DNA from: Algoriphagus aquaeductus
GTDB taxonomy: Bacteria; Bacteroidota; Bacteroidia; Cytophagales; Cyclobacteriaceae
Reading direction: 5' to 3'
DNA: 64,000 nucleotides
Assembly: GCF_003253485.1 (NCBI RefSeq)
Contig: NZ_QKTX01000010.1
Span: forward strand, 62,001 to 126,000
The notes under the pieces are model-generated. The model saw only the letters and a list, made by a program, of their open reading frames with translations, was not told where the DNA came from and ran no database searches. Positions within the stretch are counted from its first letter, which is position 1; the number at the start of each line of letters is the position of its first letter. The position numbers were made by a program, and so were the translations under genes. Positions 1-8,805 of this stretch are shown here, in pieces.

Positions 1-465
1 AAAATCGGGATCCATTTTTTGGGCAACTTTTAAAAACTCCTCCGCTCTTTTCCAGTTTTTGATCATCAACTGAGATCTTCCAGCCAAATAGATGATTTCA
101 AAATTCTCCGGATCTAGATTGGCAGCTCTAAGAATAGGAAGTTCTGCTTGTCTGTAGTATTCTTTTTCAAAAAGGATTTTACCTATTCCCGCATGAGCTT
201 GAGCGTAGTTTTCATCTAGGATTAGAATTTTTTCATAGTCCTTGATCGCTGATTCGGTGTCTCCAAGTTCTTCAAAGCACCGTGCCCGGATATGAAGCAT
301 TTTGATTTCGCCTATATGAAAAAATTGTCTTCGATTGATGGCTGAGATTGCTTCTTCATACTTTTCTGACTCATATAGCGCCTCAATTTCTGCTGGGTCT
401 GCGGAGCAAGAAAATATCAGAAAAATAGATGAAATAACCGTAAGTGTATGATTGAATCGTTTCAT
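1..465 (-). CDS. TPR-repeat lipoprotein, 3' end cut by the window
   Basis: An open frame of 155 codons runs without a stop from an ATG at 463-465 to base 1, so the C-terminus is missing. The N-terminus (MKRFNHTLTVISSIFLIFSC) is a lipoprotein signal with a Cys after a hydrophobic run. The rest is helical with tetratricopeptide spacing (ARCFEELGDTESAIKDYEKI, then AHAGIGKILFEKEYYRQAE, then YLAGRSQLMIKNWKRAEEFL), so at least three TPR units are visible. TPRs are protein-interaction scaffolds; partner and role are unknown. It lies downstream of hisB in the same direction but behind a strong terminator (519-553), so it is probably a separate transcription unit. Calling it a membrane-anchored TPR lipoprotein is secure; nothing more specific is. 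Confidence 0.8.
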   Translation of the reverse strand, partial: MKRFNHTLTVISSIFLIFSCSADPAEIEALYESEKYEEAISAINRRQFFHIGEIKMLHIRARCFEELGDTESAIKDYEKILILDENYAQAHAGIGKILFEKEYYRQAELPILRAANLDPENFEIIYLAGRSQLMIKNWKRAEEFLKVAQKMDPDF

Positions 466-518
466 AACGAAATAAACAAAAATAAAATTTGATAAAGAAT
501 AGCATTGAAAAATTATTT

Positions 519-553
519 CAAAAAAAATGCTGCGATCAAGCAGCATTTTTTTT
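519..553 (-). terminator. Rho-independent terminator after hisB (bidirectional)
   Basis: Stem AATGCTGC / GCAGCATT (526-533 and 540-547) with loop GATCAA and flanking runs of A on one side and T on the other, so it can work on both strands. It lies just past the hisB stop codon and ends the his operon. Confidence 0.85.
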
Positions 554-555
554 GT

Positions 556-1650
556 TTAAAGAACTCCTTTGGTACTAGGGAGTTGATTGATATTTCGCGG
601 ATCCCGCATCACAGCCATCTTGATTGCTCGAGCTAGGCCTTTGAAGGTCGCCTCAATCTTGTGGTGCTCGTTATCTCCTTCTACTTTGATGTTGAGATTG
701 CACTTGGCGGTGTCGGAGAAGGACTTGAAGAAATGGTAAAATAGCTCCGTAGGCATGTCTCCGACTTTTTCACGTATGTATTTAGCATCCCAAACGATCC
801 ATGGTCTTCCTCCGAAATCAATCGCCACCTGTGCCAAGGCATCGTCCATGGGTAGCATAAAGCCGTAGCGGTAAATGCCCTTTTTGTCTCCCAAGGCCTT
901 CAAATAAGCTTCGCCTAAAGCCAAAGCGGTATCTTCAATCGTGTGATGCTCATCGATGTGGAGGTCGCCTTTTACCTTGATTTCCAGATCGGTGCTGCCA
1001 TGCTTGCCCAATTGCTCCAGCATGTGGTCAAAGAAATGCAAGCCAGTGGAAATGTCGCATTTTCCGCTACCGTCCAGATTCAATTTGATGTAAATGTCCG
1101 TTTCGGAAGTGGTTCGCTTCACTTCGGCCTGTCGGTGAGGCATTTTGAGGAAATTGTAAATCTCGTCCCAATCTTTGGTAGACAAGGCTGCATCAGGATT
1201 GGGGTCTCCGATGAAAATGGCCTTAGATCCCAGATTTTTCGCCAATTGTACGTCGGTAAACCGATCTCCGATCACATAGGAATTGGCCAAATCGTAATCT
1301 TCGGAGAAATATTGGGTCAGCAGTCCGGTTCTTGGCTTTCGGGTAGGCGCATTTTCGTGCTCAAATGTCTTGTCCACGTGAATGGCCTTGAAAAAGACAT
1401 TTTCCTGCTCGAGGGTTTTCAGCATTTTGTATTGTGCCGGCCAAAAGTCCTTCTCAGGAAAGGAATCCGTACCCAAGCCGTCCTGATTGGTGACCATGAC
1501 CAATTCGTAGTCCGTTTCCTCAGCAATTTTGCGAAGGTTGGAGATGGCTTTGGGAAGAAATTCCAGTTTTTCCAGACTGTCTACCTGAAAGTCTGTCGGC
1601 GGTTCTTTGATGATCGTGCCGTCGCGATCTATGAAGAGAACTTTTTTCAT
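556..1650 (-). CDS. hisB: Bifunctional histidinol-phosphatase / imidazoleglycerol-phosphate dehydratase
   Basis: Catalyses steps 6 (IGP dehydration) and 8 (histidinol-phosphate hydrolysis) of histidine synthesis in the cytoplasm. The N-terminal ~165 residues are a HAD phosphatase with the DxD nucleophile motif (FIDRDGT, residues 6-12) and a [10 protein letters not shown] motif near 128-137. The C-terminal ~195 residues are an IGPD domain with the metal-binding His clusters HFFDHM (about 206-211) and DEHHTIED (about 234-241). At 364 aa it has the normal length of the fused enzyme. It is the last gene of hisG-D-C-B; a terminator follows directly, so hisH, hisA, hisF and hisIE must lie elsewhere, although in many Bacteroidota they continue this operon. 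The gap to hisC holds AT-rich short repeats. Confidence 0.97.
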   Translation of the reverse strand: MKKVLFIDRDGTIIKEPPTDFQVDSLEKLEFLPKAISNLRKIAEETDYELVMVTNQDGLGTDSFPEKDFWPAQYKMLKTLEQENVFFKAIHVDKTFEHENAPTRKPRTGLLTQYFSEDYDLANSYVIGDRFTDVQLAKNLGSKAIFIGDPNPDAALSTKDWDEIYNFLKMPHRQAEVKRTTSETDIYIKLNLDGSGKCDISTGLHFFDHMLEQLGKHGSTDLEIKVKGDLHIDEHHTIEDTALALGEAYLKALGDKKGIYRYGFMLPMDDALAQVAIDFGGRPWIVWDAKYIREKVGDMPTELFYHFFKSFSDTAKCNLNIKVEGDNEHHKIEATFKGLARAIKMAVMRDPRNINQLPSTKGVL

Positions 1651-1735
1651 TTACGATTTAAGAATTACGATTTACGAGCTGAAGTATAGATTTTGGCCTT
1701 TTTTGCTCGATTTATGATTTTCAAAATAGGTAGGA

Positions 1736-1777
1736 TTTCAATTTTCCAATCTTTCAATTTTTCAATCTTCCAATTTA
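1736..1777. repeat. Short AT-rich tandem repeat in the hisC-hisB gap
   Basis: Three imperfect units of about 16 bases, of the form TTTCAATTTTCCAATC, run up to and over the hisC stop codon (1775-1777). A second small repeat, ATTTACGATTTAAGAATTACG-like, lies at 1650-1675 next to the hisB start. The 124-bp gap is otherwise featureless. Confidence 0.55.
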
Positions 1778-2827
1778 CGAACACACCTTCCTCAACGCCT
1801 TCAACAGCGCTTCATTTTCCTCCCTCGTTCCCACCGTGATTCTCAGACAATCTGCACAAAGCAGCACCTTTGCGCGGTTTCTGACAATTACCTTTTCCTC
1901 AATCAAATCGTCATATACCTGATTGGCATTTGGTATTTGAACCAACAGGAAGTTGGCGTGGGAGGGATGAATCCTTTGGACAAATGGCAATTTTTCCAAT
2001 TCACCTTTCAGAAATTCCCGTTCAGCTAAAATGTCCTGAATCATCCGGTCCACTTTTGCTTTGTCCTTGATCGCTGCCAAAACGGTTTCCTGAGTCAAGC
2101 CGGAAATATTGTAAGGAGGCTTGATCTTGTTCAAGATCCGAATCAGTTCCTCACTGGCAAAAGCCATCCCAAGTCGGAGGGAAGCCAAGCCCCAAGCCTT
2201 AGAAAAGGTCTGCATGACCAGCAAGTTGGGAAATCGATCCAGTTCATTGGTAAAGCTTGGTTCGTCGCTGAAATCGATGTAGGCTTCATCTACGACAACC
2301 AGCCCTTTGAAATTTTCCAAAAGGAAGAGAATGTCTTCCCGCTTGGCCTTATTGGCCGAAGGGTTATTCGGAGAGCAGATGAAGAGGATTTTGGAGTTGG
2401 CGTCTGCAGCAGCGAGGATTTGATCAGGCTGAAGTTGGAAATCCGGAGTCAAAGCGACTTTACGGATTTCGACATCATTGATATTGGCGCTCACTTCATA
2501 CATCCCGTAGGTGGGAGGGAGAAGTATCACGTTATCCTTTCCCGGATTGCAAAAGGCGCGGTAAAGCAAATCGATGGCTTCGTCCGAACCATTGCCCAAG
2601 AAAATCTGACTGGGTCTAACTCCCTTGATCTGGGCAATTTCTTCCTTCAGCGCACTTTGATAAGGGTCAGGATAGCGGTTGAAATCCTGCTCGGTAATCG
2701 AACCGAACGGGTTTTCATTGGCATCCAAAAATACCCCTTCCTTACCGGTGTACTCGTCTCTAGCTGAAGTATAAGGTTGAAGTTTTGCGATATGTGGTCG
2801 CAAAAGCGAATTTAAGTCAAAGCTCAT
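1775..2827 (-). CDS. hisC: Histidinol-phosphate aminotransferase
   Basis: PLP-dependent class I/II aminotransferase (step 7 of histidine synthesis: imidazole-acetol phosphate plus glutamate to histidinol phosphate). Family signatures seen: LDANENPFG near the N-terminus, FLGNGSDEAIDLL (cofactor binding), CSPNNPSAN, VVDEAYIDF, and TFSKAWGLASLRLG around residue 210, which carries the Schiff-base lysine. The 350 aa length is normal. It is the third gene of hisG-D-C-B. The 77-bp gap to hisD is made entirely of a dispersed repeat (2828-2918) whose other copies lie near 60-62 kb, so the hisC 5' leader is repeat sequence. Confidence 0.97.
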   Translation of the reverse strand: MSFDLNSLLRPHIAKLQPYTSARDEYTGKEGVFLDANENPFGSITEQDFNRYPDPYQSALKEEIAQIKGVRPSQIFLGNGSDEAIDLLYRAFCNPGKDNVILLPPTYGMYEVSANINDVEIRKVALTPDFQLQPDQILAAADANSKILFICSPNNPSANKAKREDILFLLENFKGLVVVDEAYIDFSDEPSFTNELDRFPNLLVMQTFSKAWGLASLRLGMAFASEELIRILNKIKPPYNISGLTQETVLAAIKDKAKVDRMIQDILAEREFLKGELEKLPFVQRIHPSHANFLLVQIPNANQVYDDLIEEKVIVRNRAKVLLCADCLRITVGTREENEALLKALRKVCS

Positions 2828-2918
2828 TTCATCTGTTTATAATTTGATTTTTAACGGTCAGATGGAATGCCCTGGATAATCATTCCCCTGTGTGAGACAT
2901 TTTCTCATGGGCATTTCA
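2828..2918. repeat. Dispersed repeat family A, copy A1, between hisD and hisC
   Basis: The unit starts TTCATCTGTTTATAATTTGA and ends GGGCATTTCA. It contains GAATGCCC near the middle, complementary to the terminal GGGCATTTC, so it can fold as a hairpin. Near-identical copies occur at 60325-60416 (short form), 60414-60559 and 62116-62274 (long forms). In this copy the right end overlaps the hisD stop codon (2905-2907) and its last codons. Confidence 0.85.
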
Positions 2919-4206
2919 TTTTCTCTTTCAGGTAGTTGAGACGAATGGTGACGGCGTTTTTGTGCGCGTCCAGTTGCTCGTTGGCAGCCATGACTTCCAC
3001 CACTGGCCCAAGGGTTTTGAGTCCTTCGGGAGTGATTTTTTGGTAAGTCATTTTCTTCAAAAAGCTATCCAATGACACGCCACTGTAATTGCGGGCATAG
3101 CCGTAAGTCGGCAGGGTGTGGTTAGTTCCTGAAGCATAGTCACCGGCTGATTCAGGAGTGAAGTTTCCGATGAATACCGAACCTGCATTGTAAATCGCTT
3201 CCACAGCTTCTTCTTCATTTTCTACTGCAATGATCAAGTGCTCCGGAGCGTAGTCGTTGATGAGTTCCAAAGCGGTTTTTTGATCCTCCATCACCACAGC
3301 GGTAGAGTTTTGAAGGGCTTTGAAAGCAATGTCCTTACGGGATAAGTCTTCCAATTGCACGTCGATTTCTTTCAAGACCTTTTTGGCAAACTTGTCCGAA
3401 GGAGTCACCAAAACGACCTGAGAATCCACGCCGTGCTCGGCCTGAGAAAGCAAATCTGACGCAACGAATGCCGGAACCGCAGTTTCATCTGCATACACCA
3501 AGACCTCTGAAGGACCGGCTGGCATATCGATCGCCACGCCGTATTTGGTGGCAAACTGCTTGGCTGCGGTCACGTATTGGTTTCCCGGGCCGAAAATCTT
3601 GTCCACCTGAGGCACACTTTCAGTTCCAAAGGTCAAAGCCGCCACGGCTTGTGCACCTCCAACCTTGACGATTTTGGTGATTCCCACCAAGTCGGCTGTA
3701 TATAGAATTGCCGGGTGGATTTTTCCTTCCCGATTGGGAGGTGAGCAAAGGACAATTTCAGTGCAACCAGCAATTTTTGCCGGAACTCCGAGCATCAATA
3801 CGGTGCTGAAAAGTGGCGCGGTACCTCCGGGAATATAAAGCCCAACTCGCTGGATCGGAACGCTTTTTCTTCGGCAAACTACACCGGGCATTACTTCTTC
3901 GATCAGTTCAGGCGAAGCTTGTGCCGCATGGAATCGCTCGATATTGGCTTTGGCGGTTTTGATCGCCTCTTTGAGTTCTTTGCTGATTTGGTCTTTGGCA
4001 GCTTTGATTTCCTCTGCGGTCGCCAAAAGACTATCCAAGCTTACATGATCGTATTCTTGGGCGAATTTTTTCAGGGCTTTGTCCCCGTTTTTCTCAACCT
4101 TTTCGAAGATCGGCTTGACGATTTTATTGATTTCCTTGGTTTTCTGCACCGGGCGAGCCAGTTGCTTTTTCCACTTTTCAGGACTTGGATTGACCAGGAG
4201 TTTCAT
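2905..4206 (-). CDS. hisD: Histidinol dehydrogenase
   Basis: Zn-dependent, NAD-linked oxidation of histidinol to histidine (last two steps of the pathway). Recognisable family blocks: [86 protein letters not shown] and the C-terminal [21 protein letters not shown]. The 433 aa length is normal. The last residues (MKCP) and the stop codon lie in repeat A1, so the native C-terminus seems to have been replaced or extended by repeat insertion. The 189-bp gap to hisG (4207-4395) contains a short reiterated GACCGAAGACCGATGACCGA motif that also occurs inside repeat family B near 38.5 and 40.9 kb. Confidence 0.97.
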   Translation of the reverse strand: MKLLVNPSPEKWKKQLARPVQKTKEINKIVKPIFEKVEKNGDKALKKFAQEYDHVSLDSLLATAEEIKAAKDQISKELKEAIKTAKANIERFHAAQASPELIEEVMPGVVCRRKSVPIQRVGLYIPGGTAPLFSTVLMLGVPAKIAGCTEIVLCSPPNREGKIHPAILYTADLVGITKIVKVGGAQAVAALTFGTESVPQVDKIFGPGNQYVTAAKQFATKYGVAIDMPAGPSEVLVYADETAVPAFVASDLLSQAEHGVDSQVVLVTPSDKFAKKVLKEIDVQLEDLSRKDIAFKALQNSTAVVMEDQKTALELINDYAPEHLIIAVENEEEAVEAIYNAGSVFIGNFTPESAGDYASGTNHTLPTYGYARNYSGVSLDSFLKKMTYQKITPEGLKTLGPVVEVMAANEQLDAHKNAVTIRLNYLKEKMKCP

Positions 4207-4395
4207 GTTCTTGTATTTTTTTTGGGAGGTACGTTAATCAGGTAGATTGATTTTCTAATCGATTTTTATTGTCCGATGACCGAAGACCGATGACCGAAGA
4301 ATCCCAATCTTGAGACTTTACTGATCTTCAATCCTGATTATTTTATTCAATAAAAGACCCGGGTTTTCTATTTTTCAGTGGTGTAACTTAACCTT

Positions 4396-5256
4396 TCACA
4401 ACACCATTTTTTCGATAGGGACGACTAGGATTCCCTCTGCACCGGCGGCGCGGAGTTCCTCGATGTTTTCCCAGAATTGATCTTCGCTAAGGACGGAGTG
4501 AACAGATGACCAGCCTTCCTGTGCCAAAGGAAGAATCGTCGGACTGCGCATTCCGGGAATCAATTCGATGATTCTTGGGATAGATTTGTTGGGCACGTTC
4601 ATCAGCACGTACTTATTGCTTTTGCCCGTTTGGACGGCATTGATGCGGAAGAGGAGTTTGTCCAAAATGGCTTTTTTCCAGTCGGCCAGGTTCTTGTTTC
4701 CGATCAAAACCGCTTCGGATTTGAAGACTTCTTCGACTTCTTTGAGGCCGTTCATCATCAGGGTTGAGCCTGAACTCACGATATCAAAGATGCCTTCAGC
4801 CAAACCGATGCTCGGAGCGATTTCGACCGAACCGCTGATTTCATGGATTTCTGCTTGGATTTTTTTTGACTGAAGGAAGTCACCAAGGATTTTAGGGTAG
4901 GAGGTGGCGATGCTTTTTCCCTGAAAATACTGTACTCCTGGATATTCTTGGCCTTTTGGAATGGCTAAGGAAAGTCGGCATTTGGAAAAGCCCAGTTTCT
5001 TGAGTGTGAGGACCTCTTTGTCTTTTTCGACCAGTTCGTTTTCGCCTACTATTCCCAAATCAGCCACGCCATCGGCTACATAGCCTGGGATATCGTCATC
5101 GCGAAGAAAAAGGAATTCAACCGGGAAATTGGTAGAAGTGGACTTGAGTTTGCCCGTTCCGTTGTAAAATTTGATGCCGCACTCTTTAATCAAACTGAGT
5201 GAGTCATCGGATAGTCTGCCGCTTTTCTGGACGGCAATGCGGATAATCTGTTCCAT
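4396..5256 (-). CDS. hisG: ATP phosphoribosyltransferase (long form)
   Basis: First, feedback-regulated step of histidine synthesis (ATP + PRPP to phosphoribosyl-ATP). N-terminal IRIAVQKSGRLSDDSLSL and GIVGENELVEKDKEV match the two-lobed periplasmic-binding-like catalytic core. The C-terminal ~75 residues (LMNVPNKSIPRIIELIPGMRSPTILPLA and AEGILVVPIEKM) form the regulatory domain of the long HisG_L type, so no HisZ partner is needed. 286 aa is normal for HisG_L. It is the first enzyme gene of the operon, 103 bp after the His-rich leader peptide. Confidence 0.96.
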   Translation of the reverse strand: MEQIIRIAVQKSGRLSDDSLSLIKECGIKFYNGTGKLKSTSTNFPVEFLFLRDDDIPGYVADGVADLGIVGENELVEKDKEVLTLKKLGFSKCRLSLAIPKGQEYPGVQYFQGKSIATSYPKILGDFLQSKKIQAEIHEISGSVEIAPSIGLAEGIFDIVSSGSTLMMNGLKEVEEVFKSEAVLIGNKNLADWKKAILDKLLFRINAVQTGKSNKYVLMNVPNKSIPRIIELIPGMRSPTILPLAQEGWSSVHSVLSEDQFWENIEELRAAGAEGILVVPIEKMVL

Positions 5257-5359
5257 GGGGACAAGTTACGCTAGGAAAGTTTTGGATTGGATTAAATTTT
5301 GGTGAATGGCCGAATCCCTGTCATCAGCATCACCGGGTGGGTGTGTAAAAGTCTTCCTC

Positions 5360-5443
5360 TCAAGAGGAATGATGGAAATGATGCAACATGTGCGCATGCT
5401 GTGCAGTTGCTAAAAATTCAATATTTCTATTGGTGTTTTCCAT
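5360..5443 (-). CDS. hisL: His operon leader peptide (attenuator)
   Basis: A 27-codon ORF starting at the ATG at 5441-5443 and ending TGA at 5360-5362, 103 bp before hisG. Its last dozen residues are HAHMLHHFHHSS, with six histidines in ten codons, the hallmark of a histidine attenuation leader: ribosome stalling at His codons when charged His-tRNA is scarce would alter folding of the downstream RNA. The downstream RNA contains an imperfect stem (GGTGATG about 5321-5327 on this strand against CATTCACC) followed only by a weak U-rich stretch, so the exact terminator/antiterminator pair is not resolved. A longer frame upstream of this ATG exists but would run through the promoter box. Confidence 0.85.
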   Translation of the reverse strand: MENTNRNIEFLATAQHAHMLHHFHHSS

Positions 5444-5452
5444 TTTCGTTGG

Positions 5453-5483
5453 CAAAGATAGACTTGGAATAGAAACATCCAAA
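5453..5483 (-). promoter_or_regulatory. Bacteroidota-type promoter for the his operon
   Basis: On the minus strand, TTTG (5480-5483) is followed after 19 nt by TATCTTTG (5453-5460), an exact match to the Bacteroidota TTTG / TAnnTTTG promoter. The hisL ATG begins 9 nt after the -7 box, so the leader peptide mRNA has little or no 5' UTR. Confidence 0.8.
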
Positions 5484-5638
5484 TGGAGAGAGTGTTTTTT
5501 GTTTGAAGAAAAAGGCGGATGTGACTTTAATATTTGGGCGGGCACTCATATCGCCAACAATGGGAATTGTTTTTTTTGACTACTCCCAATAATGGATTAC
5601 AAATCAGAGTTTTAATCCTGATATAGGCTGACTTTCGT

Positions 5639-5763
5639 TAAATCCCCCTACCCCCCTTAGCAAGGGGGAATTTGTTCAGTTTGCAAATCAAGTTTACTAT
5701 TTAAAAGAGGTTTTATTCTTTAAATCAGGCCGACTCCCCCTTCTTAAGGGGGCAGGGGGATTT
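5639..5763. repeat. Inverted-repeat element (MITE-like) next to msrB
   Basis: Two G/C-run arms in inverted orientation, AAATCCCCCTACCCCCCTTA (5639-5658) and the complementary AAGGGGGCAGGGGGATTT (5746-5763), each followed inwards by a further GGGGGA / TCCCCC palindrome, enclose about 65 bp of AT-rich sequence. There is no coding capacity. Such palindromes are typical of small non-autonomous elements or strong bidirectional transcription stops. Confidence 0.65.
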
Positions 5764-5772
5764 CAAATTAAT

Positions 5773-6213
5773 TCAACCTTCCTTCTTAAAATCCATACTC
5801 ACCGAATTGATGCAATAGCGTATGCCTCCCTGATCTTTTGGACCATCGGGAAAGCGGTGCCCCAAGTGCCCGCCACAGTTGGCGCAGAGGATTTCTTCGC
5901 GGATCATGAAATGGCTGTAATCCATCTGCACCTCGATGGCATCGGGACGAATAGGTTCGGTAAAGCTGGGCCAACCGCAACCGCTGTCATACTTTTTGGA
6001 TGAGTGGAAAATCTCATTTCCACAGGCACGACATTCGTAGATTCCGGTGTCTTTGTTTAAATAGTATTGCCCGGTGAAGGGTCGTTCTGTTCCTTTCTCC
6101 CGCAATACATGATAAGAATGAGGATCTAAAATCTCCTGCCACTCCGTCTCGTCCTTCTGAACCGGATACACTTTCGGTTCCTTTTTTCCTTTATTTCGAT
6201 CAACTATTCCCAT
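5773..6213 (-). CDS. msrB: Peptide-methionine (R)-S-oxide reductase
   Basis: Repairs methionine-R-sulfoxide in oxidised proteins, using thioredoxin for recycling. 146 aa with the SelR fold motifs: Zn-binding CRAC (C61, C64) and CANC (C110, C113), GCGWPSF (residues 79-84), the substrate-binding GHRFPDG, and catalytic Cys134 in RYCINSVSM. No signal peptide, so cytoplasmic. It stands alone; the downstream palindrome element (5639-5763) probably ends its transcript. The call is firm. Confidence 0.97.
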   Translation of the reverse strand: MGIVDRNKGKKEPKVYPVQKDETEWQEILDPHSYHVLREKGTERPFTGQYYLNKDTGIYECRACGNEIFHSSKKYDSGCGWPSFTEPIRPDAIEVQMDYSHFMIREEILCANCGGHLGHRFPDGPKDQGGIRYCINSVSMDFKKEG

Positions 6214-6302
6214 TTCTACATCTTTATAACTGATTAACTCAATCCCGATTCGCTGCGCTCTCGGGATCTTTGCTTTGTTCTGATAACTTCAACTAATCCG
6301 TT

Positions 6303-8699
6303 TTAGTTGCCTGGCTTGAGCACCATTTTGTTTTCGGACTTCTCCTTAATGGTTTCCTCGTTCATCAGTTGAGGGCGGTATTTGCCTTTGGCGTAGAGCT
6401 CTTTTTGATCTGCGTAATGCTTGCTGAATCGGTTGCCGCTGTTGCCCGTAGGAAGTACGGATACGGAACCTTCCACATCGGCAAAGTCCATGATAATCCG
6501 CATGGCCGGTCCTGAGATGACTTTGTAGATTCCTTCTCCATTGAGCTTGAAAGCCAGTTTATTAACTGCTTCTTCGTTGGCCTCCACAGCGTCTGTTTTC
6601 ACGTTAAAGATTTTATCCAAAGGCTTCTGTGCGCCAAGTGGGTGAGGATGCTCGATGGTCACGGCTTTTTCCCAATCCCAGTCTCTGGAACTGTCTCCAA
6701 ACTGCTTGCTCAATTCCTCTAAACTGATTTTCAAGGCTTCTGAAATGATTTCAGCTCTGGATTCCAATACATCTGTAGCTCGATTGTCCCACCATCTGTT
6801 TTCTTCATGGGTGAGAAAATGCCTTGTGCTTCGGATCATCATAAAGGTTTGGAGATAAGCTTCGAAGCCCTCCTTTCCCAACTCATCTTCCATGGCTAAT
6901 CGGAGCGTGTGATAAAGCCATTTGTAATAAAGTGTCGGAGCAGAAAGTTTCAAGGCATGATTTCCCTCCCAAATTGCCAAGTCATCCAAAATCTGAGCAT
7001 TGTCTTCAAACTGGCGACGATCAATCTGTGAGATCATAAACTTGGCATTTGCCACCGAAACCTCATTGATGGTTTCCAATTGGAGGGATTGGATGGATTC
7101 CAGATCCCAATCTTCCCGAGAAGTGATGGTTTTGGCGATTCGGTTCCAGCGCTCTCCGGGATAGTAATAGCCAGGGAAGAAAATTCCACTTCGGGTTGTG
7201 TCCGGTTGATTATTCGCTGAGGCAACGAAACCTGATGGAGGATTGATGCTTTGCGGATTTTCGGTGAAGGGATACCAACTTTTTGGCTGTGATTCTAGAT
7301 CCGAACCGTCTGCAAAGATCTTGGAATGCACTTTTTCGGCACGGATTGGAAGCTTGGCAGCTGCCCACCAGGCGATATTTCCGGCTTTGTCCCCATACAT
7401 GATATTCAATCCGGGTGCGTGAATCAATGCTGCCGCATCCGCTACCTGCTGCATGGTTTCCGCATGATTGATCTGGTATAAAGCTTCCAGTGCTTTGGTG
7501 GGTTCGAGGATGTACACCCACCAGGAGGAAACTGGATTTTGAGTCAAAGCAGCGATTTCCTTCACGACCGGATTCATAATCGGACCGTGTACGGTTTCCC
7601 TGACTTCAAATTCCACCGGATCTTTTCCTTTCACGTGGATGGTTTCCTTTCTGGAAGTAATCGGGAAAGCTTGTTCACCGATGAGAATTTCATTGGGATT
7701 GGAGGGATTGAGTTTTTCTTCGAAAAAGTCCTGATCATCGTTTTCAAACATGGTCAAGCCCACGCTGTGATGACGGCTATGTCCCACGAGTCCAAAAGGA
7801 ACTCCTGCGAGATGATTTCCATAAAAGCTGAAACCCGGATACTCCACATGTGCCTCAAACCAAACCGAAGGAGAGGCAAAGCCAATGTGTGTATCGTTAT
7901 TGAAAAGTACCTGACCCGATTTGGTACGGCTTCCGGAGATCACCCAGGCATTGGAACCCTCCAAAAGGGGAACAGGAAGTTTTTCCAAAAGAGCTGTCAG
8001 CTCGGAAGTCACCAGAAGGTTTTCCGTTTTCAGAGAATCAGGATAATGATTGGGGATGAAATGGTGCTCCGGAAGGGTCTGAACCGAAAGGGAAGCCAAG
8101 TAATCCGGACCCAGTTCGCGGGCCATTTTGGTGACCAAAGGATCGGTTTTCAATCCCATGGCAAAGGTGAATGACATGTAGCCGATGATGGAATGCATGT
8201 CTTCAAGGGTGTAGGGCCTTGGTTTTTCTCCCAGAAGAAGGTATTCGACAGGCAATTGGCCATTCTCGATAAACTGATTCACTCCGGTTACATAGGCGTC
8301 CGCAGCTCTTTTCCAAGGGGTATCGCCTTGAGCCAAAAAGGCAGCGTTACTTTCTTTGGCGTGTTTGGGAATTCCCAACGTATGAAAAAACTGATCGATC
8401 TCCAGAAGGTCTGGTCCGAGAAACTCAGCCAAAGTCCCTGAACCAACACGACGCATCATTTCCAGCTGAAACAGTCGTTCTTTGGCGTGGATGTAGCCCA
8501 AGGCTTGATAGGCATCCGCTTCGCTTTGAGCGTAGATATGGGGTACTCCAAACTTGTCAAAATAGACTTCCACTTCATTTCCCAAGCCACTGAGCTGGAG
8601 CTCGCCTTTGTAGCTGGGAGTTTGCCAAAGGATAAATCCAAGGACTCCCAATACCAGGATCAAAAGAAGTGCGCCAAGAATACTCGCCAGTTTTTTCAT
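6303..8699 (-). CDS. Penicillin acylase family Ntn-hydrolase
   Basis: 798 aa with an N-terminal membrane or signal segment (residues 3-26). The alpha-chain region carries YFDKFGVPHIYA and ALGYIHAKERLFQLEMMRR; self-cleavage would occur before Ser249 in LEGSNAWVISG, making this serine the N-terminal nucleophile of the beta-chain. Further family blocks: NNDTHIGFASPSVWFEAHV, PFGLVGHSRHHSVGLTM, VRETVHGPI and LPTGNSGNRFSKHYADQ. The family hydrolyses amides such as beta-lactam side chains or N-acyl-homoserine lactones (quorum quenching); substrate cannot be told from sequence. It is monocistronic between msrB and a small membrane-protein gene and is probably exported to the periplasm. Confidence 0.93.
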   Translation of the reverse strand: MKKLASILGALLLILVLGVLGFILWQTPSYKGELQLSGLGNEVEVYFDKFGVPHIYAQSEADAYQALGYIHAKERLFQLEMMRRVGSGTLAEFLGPDLLEIDQFFHTLGIPKHAKESNAAFLAQGDTPWKRAADAYVTGVNQFIENGQLPVEYLLLGEKPRPYTLEDMHSIIGYMSFTFAMGLKTDPLVTKMARELGPDYLASLSVQTLPEHHFIPNHYPDSLKTENLLVTSELTALLEKLPVPLLEGSNAWVISGSRTKSGQVLFNNDTHIGFASPSVWFEAHVEYPGFSFYGNHLAGVPFGLVGHSRHHSVGLTMFENDDQDFFEEKLNPSNPNEILIGEQAFPITSRKETIHVKGKDPVEFEVRETVHGPIMNPVVKEIAALTQNPVSSWWVYILEPTKALEALYQINHAETMQQVADAAALIHAPGLNIMYGDKAGNIAWWAAAKLPIRAEKVHSKIFADGSDLESQPKSWYPFTENPQSINPPSGFVASANNQPDTTRSGIFFPGYYYPGERWNRIAKTITSREDWDLESIQSLQLETINEVSVANAKFMISQIDRRQFEDNAQILDDLAIWEGNHALKLSAPTLYYKWLYHTLRLAMEDELGKEGFEAYLQTFMMIRSTRHFLTHEENRWWDNRATDVLESRAEIISEALKISLEELSKQFGDSSRDWDWEKAVTIEHPHPLGAQKPLDKIFNVKTDAVEANEEAVNKLAFKLNGEGIYKVISGPAMRIIMDFADVEGSVSVLPTGNSGNRFSKHYADQKELYAKGKYRPQLMNEETIKEKSENKMVLKPGN

Positions 8700-8805
8700 T
8701 TGGGTTCAATTTTCGGAAAGTTAAGCGAATCCTAGGATTTGGGAAAAGAAGGTTTTTGGAAAAGGGAAAATCAATTTCAGATCGAGAAGTACGGGTTTTT
8801 CATTC

